Assembly (NCBI RefSeq): GCF_002099195.1
Contig: NZ_NBYX01000016.1
Location: forward strand, 102,414 to 166,413
Length of the DNA stretch: 64,000 nucleotides
DNA from: Burkholderia puraquae
GTDB taxonomy: Bacteria; Pseudomonadota; Gammaproteobacteria; Burkholderiales; Burkholderiaceae
Direction of reading: 5' to 3'
Shown here: positions 1 through 7,541 of the stretch, piece after piece
Numbering within the stretch: position 1 is the first letter of the stretch
How the letters are laid out: each line of letters starts with the position of its first letter
Program-made: the position numbers and the translations under genes
The notes under the pieces: generated by a model
Told to the model about the DNA's origin: nothing
Database searches by the model: none
The model's input: the letters and a program-made list of their open reading frames with translations, nothing else

Positions 1-288
1 GTCGAGGTCGAGCGTGCGCGGCGCGTTGCGATACGGGCGCTCGCGGCCGAAGTGATGTTCGATCTTCTGGCAAAGCGCGAGCAGCTCGCGGGCCGACAGC
101 GTCGTGTCGAGCTTGACGACGCAGTTGTAGTAGTCGTCGCCGCCCGCTTCGAAGGGCGCCGTGCGATACAGGCTCGATTTGCCGAGGATCGAGATGGTGC
201 GCTGCTGCGCGAGGCACACCACCGCGTCCTTCAGGGTCTGGCGCGCATCGCCGAGATTCGCCCCCAGTCCGATATATGCAACCGTCAT
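1..288 (-). CDS. folK: 2-amino-4-hydroxy-6-hydroxymethyldihydropteridine pyrophosphokinase (HPPK), C-terminus outside window
   Basis: FolK transfers pyrophosphate from ATP to 6-hydroxymethyl-7,8-dihydropterin in folate synthesis, in the cytoplasm. The first 96 codons are present, starting at an ATG read leftward from 288. They show the HPPK N-terminus (YIGLGANLGD), then SSLYRTAPF, the DDYYNCVV strand and the start of the signature RPYRNAPRTLDLD. The window edge falls inside that signature, so the C-terminal third is missing. It lies 35 bp after pcnB on the same strand and probably belongs to the same transcript. Confidence 0.95.
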   Translation of the reverse strand, partial: MTVAYIGLGANLGDARQTLKDAVVCLAQQRTISILGKSSLYRTAPFEAGGDDYYNCVVKLDTTLSARELLALCQKIEHHFGRERPYRNAPRTLDLD

Positions 289-323
289 GGCATCACTTCC
301 TACGTCGTTCGCCGGCGAGCGCG

Positions 324-1868
324 TCAGTCGTCGGAACCGTCCGCGGCGCCGGGTACCTGCTCGGCGGCACCTTCGCCCTGGTTGCGGTTTCGCGCGCCGC
401 CGCGGCGGCGCCGCTTGCGGGGCGATTTTTCCTTCGAGCCGCCCTGCGTGAGCAATGCCTCGCGAGCGGCCGCGTCGCCTTCGATGAAATCCGTCCACCA
501 CTGTCCGACTTCCACATCGAGCTCGCCGGATTCGCAGCGTAACAGGAGGAAATCATACCCCGCTCTAAACCTTTGGTGTTCCAGCAGCCGCATCGCGCTG
601 CGGCCCGAGCGTTTCTCGAGGCGCAGCTGCAGGCCCCAGATCTCGCGCATGTCGGCCGAATAACGCTTGTGGATCGCGAGTTTCTCGGTCTGCATGTCGA
701 GCACGTCGTCCATCGCGCGATGGAGCGCCGGCACCGGGATTTCGCCTTCGGCCGTGTATTGCTCGAAGCGCTGGCGCATGTCGTGCCACAGCAGCGTCGC
801 GAACAGGAAGCCCGGCGATACCGGCTTGCCGGCGCGCACGCGCGCGTCGGTGTTGTTCAGCGCGAGCGTGATGAACTTCTCGCCTTGCGGCTGTTCGAGC
901 ACGACGTCGAGGAGCGGCAGCAGCCCGTGGTGCAGGCCCTCCTTGCGCAGCCGCTGCAGGCACGCGAGCGCATGGCCCGACAGCAGCAGCTTCAGCATTT
1001 CGTCGAACAGGCGCGCGGCCGGCACGTTGTTGATCAGGTCGGCGAGCGCGTTGATCGGCTCGCGCGTATGCGGCTCGATCTCGAAACCGAGCTTTGCCGC
1101 AAAGCGCACGACGCGCAGCATCCGCACCGGATCCTCGCGGAAGCGCGTGGCCGGATCGCCGATCATCCGCAACAGGCGGGCGCGCACGTCGGCCATCCCG
1201 TCGTGGTAGTCGAGCACCGTCTGCGTCGACGGGTCGTAGTACATCGCGTTGATCGTGAAGTCGCGGCGCGCGGCGTCTTCGTGCTGCTCGCCCCACACGT
1301 TGTCGCGCAGTACGCGGCCGCTCGCGTCGACCGCGTGCGTGCGGCGATCGAGTTCGTCGCGCTTCAGGCGCTTCGGCGGCTCGGCTGCAGCCGCGGCCGC
1401 CTCGGGCGGCGCATCGACCAGCGCGCGGAACGTCGACACCTCGATCAGTTCCTGGCCGAACTGCACGTGGACGATCTGGAAGCGGCGGCCGATCAGGCGC
1501 GCGCGGCGGAACAGGCGCTGGACTTCAGTAGGCGTCGCGTCGGTCGCGACGTCGAAGTCCTTCGGCGCGATGCCGAGCAGCAGGTCGCGTACCGCGCCGC
1601 CGACGATGAACGCACGAAAGCCCGCCTGCTGCAGCGTGTCGGTCACGCGCACGGCGTTCCTCGAGATCAGCGCCGGATTGATGCCGTGCACGCTGGCCGG
1701 CACGACGGTCGGCTCATGGTTGCTGCGCGGCTTTTTCGCGCCGCCGCCGCGGGCGCCCTTCGGCGCGCGCGGGGCAGCAGGGGCCGCTTCGTCGGCCGGG
1801 GCCGCTGCGGGAGAAGTTTGCTCGGTTTCGTCCTGGCCGAGCAGCTTGCGGATGAATTTTTTGATCAC
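324..1868 (-). CDS. pcnB: Poly(A) polymerase I
   Basis: PcnB adds 3' poly(A) tails to RNA and so promotes RNA decay; it belongs to the class II nucleotidyltransferases related to CCA-adding enzymes. It has 514 residues with a GTG start at 1868. The head domain shows FIVGGAVRDLLLGIAPKDFDVATDATP (residues about 88-114), which carries the GGxVRD loop and the metal-binding DFD. It is followed by RRFQIVHV and RRDFTINAMYYDP. The C-terminal tail is rich in Lys/Arg/Gly, as is usual for RNA-binding tails of beta-proteobacterial PcnB. It lies 5 bp after the HAD phosphatase gene. The start codon is not ATG and has no strong Shine-Dalgarno sequence, so the N-terminus is slightly uncertain. Confidence 0.95.
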   Translation of the reverse strand: MIKKFIRKLLGQDETEQTSPAAAPADEAAPAAPRAPKGARGGGAKKPRSNHEPTVVPASVHGINPALISRNAVRVTDTLQQAGFRAFIVGGAVRDLLLGIAPKDFDVATDATPTEVQRLFRRARLIGRRFQIVHVQFGQELIEVSTFRALVDAPPEAAAAAAEPPKRLKRDELDRRTHAVDASGRVLRDNVWGEQHEDAARRDFTINAMYYDPSTQTVLDYHDGMADVRARLLRMIGDPATRFREDPVRMLRVVRFAAKLGFEIEPHTREPINALADLINNVPAARLFDEMLKLLLSGHALACLQRLRKEGLHHGLLPLLDVVLEQPQGEKFITLALNNTDARVRAGKPVSPGFLFATLLWHDMRQRFEQYTAEGEIPVPALHRAMDDVLDMQTEKLAIHKRYSADMREIWGLQLRLEKRSGRSAMRLLEHQRFRAGYDFLLLRCESGELDVEVGQWWTDFIEGDAAAREALLTQGGSKEKSPRKRRRRGGARNRNQGEGAAEQVPGAADGSDD

Positions 1869-1873
1869 GACGT

Positions 1874-2551
1874 TCAGAAGAGATCGAGGATGCGCCAGCC
1901 GCGGGTGCTTGCATGCGCACGCAGCGTGTCGTCAGGGTTGGTCGCGATCGGGTCGGTGACTTTCTCGAGCAACGGGATGTCGTTGTGCGAGTCGCTGTAG
2001 AAGTAGGTGTGCGTGAAGTCGCTCCATTGTTTGCCGAGCGACGCGAGCCACGCTTCGGTTCGCACGATCTTGCCTTCGCGATAGCTCGGCGTGCCGGTCG
2101 GCCGGCCCGTGTACGGCGAATCGGGATGCCCGTCGGTCGTTTCGACCTCGCAGGCGATCAGCGTGTCGACGCCGAACGCGGTTGCGATCGGGCGCGTGAT
2201 GAATTCATTGGTGGCCGTCACGACGCAGCACAGGTCGCCTGCATCGAGGTGCTTGCGCACGAGCTCGAGCGCGGCAGGCGTCATTGCGGGCCGGATCACC
2301 TCGTGCATGTACTGCTCATGCCATTCGGCGAGTTGCGCGCGCGAATACTTCGCGAGCGGCGTGAGCATCGCCGTGAGGTACGCGTGAATGTCGAGCTTGC
2401 CGGCCTTGTAGTCGGCGAAGAACTGATCGTTCTGACGCGAGAAGCTTTCCGCGTCGACGATGCCGAGCTTCACCATGAAGCGGCCCCATTCGTGGTCGCT
2501 ATCGGTCGGGATCAGCGTGTGATCGAGGTCAAAGAGTGCCAGATTAGTCAT
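1874..2551 (-). CDS. HAD-superfamily subfamily IB phosphatase
   Basis: This 225-residue protein begins MTNLALFDLDHTLIPTDSD. The DLD pair at residues 8-10 supplies the HAD nucleophile and acid/base Asp. Motif II is VVTATNEF, and the YSDSHNDIPLL stretch near the C-terminus gives the Mg-binding acidic residues. This is the layout of the phosphoserine-phosphatase-like IB group, whose substrates are small phosphomonoesters. The true substrate cannot be told from sequence. The ATG at 2551 fits the start of the first beta strand; the open frame runs further upstream but into hda. It sits between hda and pcnB on one strand, a neighbourhood I associate with Burkholderia. Confidence 0.9.
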   Translation of the reverse strand: MTNLALFDLDHTLIPTDSDHEWGRFMVKLGIVDAESFSRQNDQFFADYKAGKLDIHAYLTAMLTPLAKYSRAQLAEWHEQYMHEVIRPAMTPAALELVRKHLDAGDLCCVVTATNEFITRPIATAFGVDTLIACEVETTDGHPDSPYTGRPTGTPSYREGKIVRTEAWLASLGKQWSDFTHTYFYSDSHNDIPLLEKVTDPIATNPDDTLRAHASTRGWRILDLF

Positions 2552-2562
2552 GGAAGCGCATT

Positions 2563-3306
2563 TTACTCGAAGCGGTTCGGGCCCGTGCCCGGTGGTGTGA
2601 TGTCGTCGCCGGGACGCGCCAGCATGCGGCGCAGCAGCGGCAGCGTGACGGCGCGTTTCTGCTCGAGCGAAAATCGGTCGAGCGCGTCGAGCAGCGCCAT
2701 CAGGCTCGGCATGTCGCGGCGGAAATGAGTCAGCAGGTAGGCGGCGATGTCGTCGGTGAGCGCGATCCCGCGCTCCTTCGCCGCGAGCTTGAGCACCGCG
2801 ATCTTGCCGGCGTCGGACGGCGGCGACAGGTGGAACACGAGCCCCCAGCCGAGGCGCGTGCGGAGATCCTCGCGCACGTCGAGCGCGAGCGGCGCCGCGG
2901 GGCCCGCCGCGACGAACGCGCTCGACGGGTGCGCGCGCACTTCGTTGAACAGGTTGAACAGCGCGACCTGCTGCGCGTCGCTCATCCGGTCGCAGTCGTC
3001 GATCGCGTAGATGCCGATGCGCGGGTCGAACGTGAACGCGCCGAGCGGGCTCTGCGGCGTCAGGTAGCGCGCATAGCCGTACGACGCGTCGCTCACGAGC
3101 GCCTGCAGCAGATGGGTGCGGCCGCTGCCGGGCTCGCCCCAGATGTAGAACGACCGATCCGGCACGGGGCCCGCCGCGAGCGCGAGGTCGAGCTTCTGCA
3201 GGCGCGAGATGAGCTCGTCGTTCTCCTCGTTCATGATGAAGTTGTCGAACGTGGCGGGCGGCGGCGTGCCGAGATCGAGCGTCAGTTGACGGGACACAAC
3301 AGTCAC
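2563..3306 (-). CDS. hda: DnaA regulatory inactivator Hda (DnaA-like AAA+ ATPase)
   Basis: Hda works with the DNA-loaded sliding clamp to make DnaA hydrolyse ATP and so limits re-initiation of replication. The protein is about 247 residues. Near the N-terminus it has the clamp-binding motif QLTLDL, then TFDNF. The Walker A region is WGEPGSGRTHLLQAL, with Arg in place of Lys as is common in Hda, and the Walker B region is YAIDDCDRM. Sensor/lid residues follow. It lacks the DNA-binding domain IV of DnaA. The start is uncertain: in-frame GTG codons lie at 3306 and 3297, neither with a good ribosome-binding site, and the frame stays open to 3348. It is divergent from purM. Confidence 0.9.
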   Translation of the reverse strand: MTVVSRQLTLDLGTPPPATFDNFIMNEENDELISRLQKLDLALAAGPVPDRSFYIWGEPGSGRTHLLQALVSDASYGYARYLTPQSPLGAFTFDPRIGIYAIDDCDRMSDAQQVALFNLFNEVRAHPSSAFVAAGPAAPLALDVREDLRTRLGWGLVFHLSPPSDAGKIAVLKLAAKERGIALTDDIAAYLLTHFRRDMPSLMALLDALDRFSLEQKRAVTLPLLRRMLARPGDDITPPGTGPNRFE

Positions 3307-3509
3307 AATGCGGGTCGGTTGAAAATACGCGTGCCATACGCCGGGCACGCACCGGGGACTGCGTCTTCACGGGCTTCACGCGCGACCGCACGCACGGCGC
3401 CACGCCGGTTTAGGCGCGGTTTGCTCGGCGATGAAAACGGGGACGTGTTGACCAAGATGCAATCCCTGACGATTCGGTGCTGGGAATTCCGGCCAACCGG
3501 CCGGCTTCG

Positions 3510-3528
3510 GGTAAAATCGCATTTTACC
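3510..3528. promoter_or_regulatory. Perfect inverted repeat in the hda/purM intergenic region
   Basis: GGTAAAAT-CGC-ATTTTACC is a perfect palindrome with 8-bp arms and a 3-bp centre, 20 bp upstream of the purM ATG. The left arm contains TAAAAT, which could serve as a -10 hexamer for purM, so a bound protein would block the promoter. It does not resemble the E. coli PurR box. The regulator is unknown. Confidence 0.4.
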
Positions 3529-3547
3529 GACCTTCTCGCATTCCCCC

Positions 3548-4603
3548 ATGAATCCTCCGAAATCCGCTCCTGACGCTCAGGGTCTGTCCTATCGCGACGC
3601 AGGCGTCGACATCGACGCAGGCGACGCGCTCATCGACAAGATCAAGCCTTTTGCGAAGAAAACCCTGCGCGACGGCGTGCTCGGCGGCATCGGCGGGTTC
3701 GGCGCGCTGTTCGAAGTGCCGAAGAAGTACAAGGAGCCCGTGCTCGTGTCGGGCACCGACGGCGTGGGCACCAAGCTCAAGCTGGCGTTTCATCTGAACA
3801 AACACGACACCGTCGGCCAGGATCTCGTCGCGATGAGCGTGAACGACATCCTCGTGCAGGGCGCCGAGCCGCTGTTCTTCCTCGACTACTTCGCGTGCGG
3901 CAAGCTCGACGTCGACACCGCTGCAACCGTCGTCAAGGGCATCGCACAGGGTTGCGAACTGTCGGGCTGCGCGCTGATCGGCGGTGAAACGGCCGAAATG
4001 CCGGGCATGTACCCCGACGGCGAATACGACCTGGCCGGCTTTGCAGTCGGCGCGGTCGAGAAGAGCAAGATCATCGACGGCAGCACGATCGCAGAAGGCG
4101 ACGTGGTGCTGGGCCTCGCCTCGAGCGGCATCCATTCGAACGGCTTCTCGCTCGTACGCAAGATCATCGAGCGCGCGAACCCCGACCTGTCGGCCGATTT
4201 CCATGGCCGCTCGCTGGCCGACGCGCTGATGGCGCCCACGCGCATCTACGTGAAGCCGCTGCTCGCGCTGATGCAGAAGCTGCCGGTGAAGGGCATGGCG
4301 CACATCACGGGCGGCGGTCTCGTCGAGAACATTCCGCGCGTGCTGCGCGAAGGCCTTACCGCCGAGCTCGACCAGAACGCATGGCCGCTGCCGCCGCTGT
4401 TCAAGTGGCTGCAGGAGCATGGCGGCGTCGCCGACGCGGAAATGCACCGCGTGTTCAACTGCGGGATCGGCATGGCCGTGATCGTTTCGGCGGCCGATGC
4501 CGACGCAGCGATCGCCGACCTGACCGCCGCCGGCGAACAGGTGTGGAAGATCGGCACCGTGCGCGCGACTCGCGATGGCGAGGCGCAGACGGTCGTGGTC
4601 TGA
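3548..4603 (+). CDS. purM: Phosphoribosylformylglycinamidine cyclo-ligase (AIR synthetase)
   Basis: PurM closes FGAM to AIR with ATP, the fifth step of purine synthesis, in the cytoplasm. At 351 residues it has the usual family length. Family marks are GGIGGFGALFEVP (residues about 48-60), the signature VSGTDGVGTKLKLAF, the DLVAMSVNDILVQGAEPLFFLDY helix-strand and GGETAEMPGMY. The C-terminal half contains HITGGGLVENIPRVL. The ATG at 3548 is the only sensible start. It is transcribed alone rightward, away from hda, and ends at a strong intrinsic terminator. Confidence 0.98.
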   Translation: MNPPKSAPDAQGLSYRDAGVDIDAGDALIDKIKPFAKKTLRDGVLGGIGGFGALFEVPKKYKEPVLVSGTDGVGTKLKLAFHLNKHDTVGQDLVAMSVNDILVQGAEPLFFLDYFACGKLDVDTAATVVKGIAQGCELSGCALIGGETAEMPGMYPDGEYDLAGFAVGAVEKSKIIDGSTIAEGDVVLGLASSGIHSNGFSLVRKIIERANPDLSADFHGRSLADALMAPTRIYVKPLLALMQKLPVKGMAHITGGGLVENIPRVLREGLTAELDQNAWPLPPLFKWLQEHGGVADAEMHRVFNCGIGMAVIVSAADADAAIADLTAAGEQVWKIGTVRATRDGEAQTVVV

Positions 4604-4631
4604 CGCACTGCCCGCAGCAGATCCAGCAAGG

Positions 4632-4666
4632 AAAGCCGCCCGGAGTCGATCCGGGCGGCTTTTTTT
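4632..4666 (+). terminator. Rho-independent terminator of purM
   Basis: A GC-rich hairpin (AGCCGCCCGGA, loop GTCGA, TCCGGGCGGCT; 11 bp) is followed by a run of seven T at 4660-4666, 30 bp after the purM stop. The A-run before the stem lets it work weakly in the other direction too, which suits the convergent tetA gene whose stop codon overlaps its end. Confidence 0.9.
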
Positions 4667-5865
4667 CATGCCGACGGGCGCGGTGCGCCTGAGTTCGAGG
4701 CGCGTGCACCGGCCAGCAGCGGTGGTACAAGCAGATAAAGCAGCGCTGCCGCGGCCCAGACGAGCCCCGGCCACGTCGCGCGTGTCGCCGCATAGGTCGC
4801 CGTGACCACCAGCGGCCCCGCGACGCCGATCAGGCTCGCCACGCTTGCGAGCGCGCCTTGCAGTTCGCCCTGGCGCGCATCGTCGACCTGCCGCGCGAGC
4901 ATCGCCTGCAGTGCCGGCAGCGTCATGCCGCCCGCCGCGAACAGTGGCAGCAGCGCGAACGGCACCCACGCGGCGGTCGCGAACGCAATCGCCGCGAGCC
5001 CGAGCGCGTCGCCCGCGAGGCCCAGCGCGAGCGCGCGGCGCTCGCCGAGCCGCGCGATCAGCGGCCCGATCGCGAATGCCTGCGCGAGTGCATGACACGC
5101 GCCATAGCCCGCCAGCGACAGCCCGGCGACCGGCGTCGACCAGCCGAAATGTTCCTGGCCGTACAGGATCCACAGCGTCGCGGGCGCCTGCGACACCAGC
5201 GCCACGACCACGTAAATGCCGAGCAGCGGCACGAGCGCCGGTGCGCCGCTCAGCCGGCGCAGGCTTGCGAACGGGTTGAGTGCGCCGACAGGATGGCCTT
5301 CGCGGGCCGAACGCGGCCGCGATTCCGGCAGCGCGCGCCAGACGAGCGCGAGATTGAGCGCGTTGAGCACGGCGGCCGCGACGAACGGCGCGCGCACATG
5401 CAGCGCGCCGAGCAGGCCGCCGATCAACGGGCCGGCGATGAAGCCGATGCCCATCATCGCGCCGAGCTGGCCGAAGCGTCGGGCGCGATCGGGTTCGATC
5501 GTGACGTCGGTCATGTATGCAGTCGCGACCGCGACGTTCGCGCCCGTGATGCCCGCGATCAGCCGGCCGACGTAAAGCCAGGCGAGTGTCGGCGCGAGCG
5601 CCATCAGCAGGTAGTCGAGCGCGGCGCCCGCAAGCGACACGAGCAGCACGGGCCGGCGGCCGAAGCGGTCGCTCAGCGCGCCGAGCAGCGGTGCGCACAG
5701 GAACTGCGCGAACGCGTACAGCGCGAGCAGGATCCCGTAGTGGGTATCGGTGCTGCCTGCGCCGGCCAGCGAGCGCAGCAACCCGGGCAGGATCGGCATC
5801 ACGATCCCGACGCCGATCGCGTCGAGCAGGACCGTGGCCAGGATGGCAATCAGGGACGGATTCAA
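4666..5865 (-). CDS. tetA: TetA-type tetracycline efflux MFS transporter
   Basis: This is a 399-residue, 12-helix major facilitator of the TetA(A)/TetA(C) type, which exports tetracycline-Mg in exchange for protons. The first helix reads ILATVLLDAIGVGIVMPILPGLL. The loop 2-3 signature GALSDRFGRRPVLL is intact, with the Asp needed by TetA. Helix 4 has WLYVGRLIAGITGAN. It starts at a TTG at 5865; no ATG fits because the N-terminal helix would be lost. The operator-like repeat at 5873-5891 sits 7 bp upstream of that start, so TetR binding should block tetA directly. It is divergent from tetR and convergent with purM. Base composition matches its neighbours, unlike recently acquired transposon copies. 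Confidence 0.85.
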   Translation of the reverse strand: MNPSLIAILATVLLDAIGVGIVMPILPGLLRSLAGAGSTDTHYGILLALYAFAQFLCAPLLGALSDRFGRRPVLLVSLAGAALDYLLMALAPTLAWLYVGRLIAGITGANVAVATAYMTDVTIEPDRARRFGQLGAMMGIGFIAGPLIGGLLGALHVRAPFVAAAVLNALNLALVWRALPESRPRSAREGHPVGALNPFASLRRLSGAPALVPLLGIYVVVALVSQAPATLWILYGQEHFGWSTPVAGLSLAGYGACHALAQAFAIGPLIARLGERRALALGLAGDALGLAAIAFATAAWVPFALLPLFAAGGMTLPALQAMLARQVDDARQGELQGALASVASLIGVAGPLVVTATYAATRATWPGLVWAAAALLYLLVPPLLAGARASNSGAPRPSA

Positions 5866-5872
5866 GAGCGTG

Positions 5873-5891
5873 ACTCTATCGGTGATAGAGT
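5873..5891. promoter_or_regulatory. tetO1-like TetR operator
   Basis: ACTCTATCGGTGATAGAGT has perfect 8-bp arms around a 3-bp centre. It matches the classical Tn10 tetO1 sequence (ACTCTATCATTGATAGAGT, known from the literature) except in the central bases. It lies just upstream of the tetA start. Confidence 0.85.
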
Positions 5892-5910
5892 GGTGATTAT
5901 TCCACAGCTT

Positions 5911-5929
5911 TCCCTATCGGTGATAGAGA
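5911..5929. promoter_or_regulatory. tetO2-like TetR operator
   Basis: TCCCTATCGGTGATAGAGA matches the Tn10 tetO2 operator at every position but one in the centre. Its last base is the A of the tetR ATG, so the repressor would also block its own gene. The centres of the two operators are 38 bp apart. Confidence 0.85.
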
Positions 5930-6561
5930 TGAAGGACACTGGGGCGCGGCTGACGCGCGACACCGTACTGCGCGCGGCGCTCGAACTGCTCGACGACGTC
6001 GGCATCGATGGGCTGTCCACCCGGCGGCTCGCCGAGCGGCTCGGCGTGCAGTCGCCGACGCTTTACTGGCATTTCCGGAACAAGGCCGAACTGCTCGACG
6101 CGATGGCGGAGGCGATCATGCTCGAGCGTCACGATGCATCGCTGCCGCGAGCGGGCGAAGCGTGGGATGCGTGGCTTCTCGACAACGCACGCAGTTTCCG
6201 CCGCGCGCTGCTGGCCTATCGCGACGGCGCGCGCCTGCATGCCGGTACGCGGCCGCGCGCGCTGCATTTCAGCTCGATCGAACGCAAGGTCGCGCTGCTC
6301 GGCGACGCGGGATTCGCGCCGGACGAGGCGGTCGACGTGATGTATGCGCTGGGCCGCTTCGTGGTCGGATGGGTGCTGGAAGAGCAGGCGGAACCCAGCG
6401 GCGAGGCCGATGCGCCGCTGCCGGACGCGGCCGAGTATCCGCTGCTCGCGAAGGGCTGGGCGGCGCTGCACGCGCGCGGCGGCGACGAAGCGTTCGAGCG
6501 TGGCGTCGCGTTGATCGTCGATGGCGCCCGCGCGCGCCTGGCAGCGCGCGAGCGCGGCTGA
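5929..6561 (+). CDS. tetR: TetR repressor of tetA
   Basis: This 210-residue TetR-class repressor has an N-terminal helix-turn-helix (LSTRRLAERLGVQSPTLYWHFRNKAELLDAM, residues about 27-57), where the SPTLYWHF recognition helix is nearly the classical TetR one. The C-terminal drug-binding/dimer core includes LHFSSIERKVALL and the helix with YALGRFVVGWVLEEQ. In the family, tetracycline-Mg binding releases it from tetO. The ATG at 5929 overlaps operator 2. The open frame continues far upstream but only as an antisense reading of tetA. It is divergent from tetA and converges on miaA with 5 bp between the stop codons. Confidence 0.92.
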   Translation: MKDTGARLTRDTVLRAALELLDDVGIDGLSTRRLAERLGVQSPTLYWHFRNKAELLDAMAEAIMLERHDASLPRAGEAWDAWLLDNARSFRRALLAYRDGARLHAGTRPRALHFSSIERKVALLGDAGFAPDEAVDVMYALGRFVVGWVLEEQAEPSGEADAPLPDAAEYPLLAKGWAALHARGGDEAFERGVALIVDGARARLAARERG

Positions 6562-6566
6562 CGCGG

Positions 6567-7541
6567 TCAGCCCGGCGTGCTGCCGTCGAGCACGCGTTCG
6601 AGCGCGTCGAGTGCGCGGGCTGTCGAATCGGGCGCGATGCAGTCGACGACGATCCGCTCCGGCATCGCACGCAGCCAGGTGATCTGGCGCTTGCAGAGCT
6701 GGCGCGTCGCGAAGATGCCCTTGTCGCGCATCGTCCGGTAGTCGGTGTCGCCGTCGAGGAATTCCCATGCCTGCCGGTAGCCGACGCAGCGCATCGACGG
6801 CAGGTCGGGATGGAGGTCTTCGCGACGGCGCAGCCGCTCGACTTCGTCGATGAAGCCCGCGTCGAGCATCGCATCGAAGCGCTGCGCGATCCGTGCGTGC
6901 AGTACCGCACGATCCGACGGTTCGAGCGCGACCGGCACGAAGCGGTAAGCGGCGGCCGCATCGTCGGTGCGCCGCGGCGCGGCGAGCAGCGCCGACATCG
7001 GCTGCCCGCTCAGCATGAACACTTCGAGCGCCCGCTGGATCCGTTGCGAATCGTTCGGCGCGAGCCGCGCGGCCGTGTCGGGATCGACTTGCGCGAGCCG
7101 TGCGTGCAGCGCGGGCCAACCGTCGCGCGCGGCTTCGGCATCGAGTGCCGCGCGCACGTCCGGATCGGCGCCCGGCAGGTCGTTGAGCCCTTGCGTCAAC
7201 GCCTTGTAGTACAGCATCGTGCCGCCCGCGAGTAGCGGCGTGCGACCGCGGGCAGCGATCTCGCCGATCAGGCGCAGCGTGTCCGCGCGGAAACTCGCGG
7301 CCGAATACGCGTCGGCCGGATCGATGATGTCGATCAGGTGATGCGGCACGCTCGCGCGTTCTTCGCGCGATGGCTTCGCGGTGCCGATATCCATGTCGCG
7401 ATAGACGAGCGCCGAATCGACGCTGACGATCTCGATCGGGCGGCGCGCGGCGAGCGCCAGCGCCGCGGCCGTCTTGCCCGATGCGGTGGGGCCGAGCAGG
7501 CAGGCGATCGTCGTCGGAGGGGACTGCAGAGAAGCGCTCAT
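6567..7541 (-). CDS. miaA: tRNA dimethylallyltransferase
   Basis: MiaA transfers dimethylallyl from DMAPP to N6 of A37 in tRNAs reading UNN codons. The protein has 324 residues from the ATG at 7541. The P-loop is LLGPTASGKTAAA (near residue 12), then VDSALVYRDMDIGTAKPS, HHLIDIIDP and AGGTMLYYKAL; the later QICKRQITWLR-like stretch reads LCKRQITWLRAMP. The start is set by an ATGA overlap with the mutL stop, which implies translational coupling; the frame stays open into mutL. The mutL-miaA order is common in proteobacteria. Confidence 0.97.
   Translation of the reverse strand: MSASLQSPPTTIACLLGPTASGKTAAALALAARRPIEIVSVDSALVYRDMDIGTAKPSREERASVPHHLIDIIDPADAYSAASFRADTLRLIGEIAARGRTPLLAGGTMLYYKALTQGLNDLPGADPDVRAALDAEAARDGWPALHARLAQVDPDTAARLAPNDSQRIQRALEVFMLSGQPMSALLAAPRRTDDAAAAYRFVPVALEPSDRAVLHARIAQRFDAMLDAGFIDEVERLRRREDLHPDLPSMRCVGYRQAWEFLDGDTDYRTMRDKGIFATRQLCKRQITWLRAMPERIVVDCIAPDSTARALDALERVLDGSTPG

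Noticed and set aside
3524..5698. Leftward open frame of 724 codons across purM and tetA
   Set aside because: It reads through the purM terminator and is antisense or out of phase to two well-recognised genes; no protein family motifs.
4858..5928. Rightward extension of the tetR frame
   Set aside because: It is the antisense of tetA. The ATG at 5929 gives the standard TetR N-terminus at the operator.
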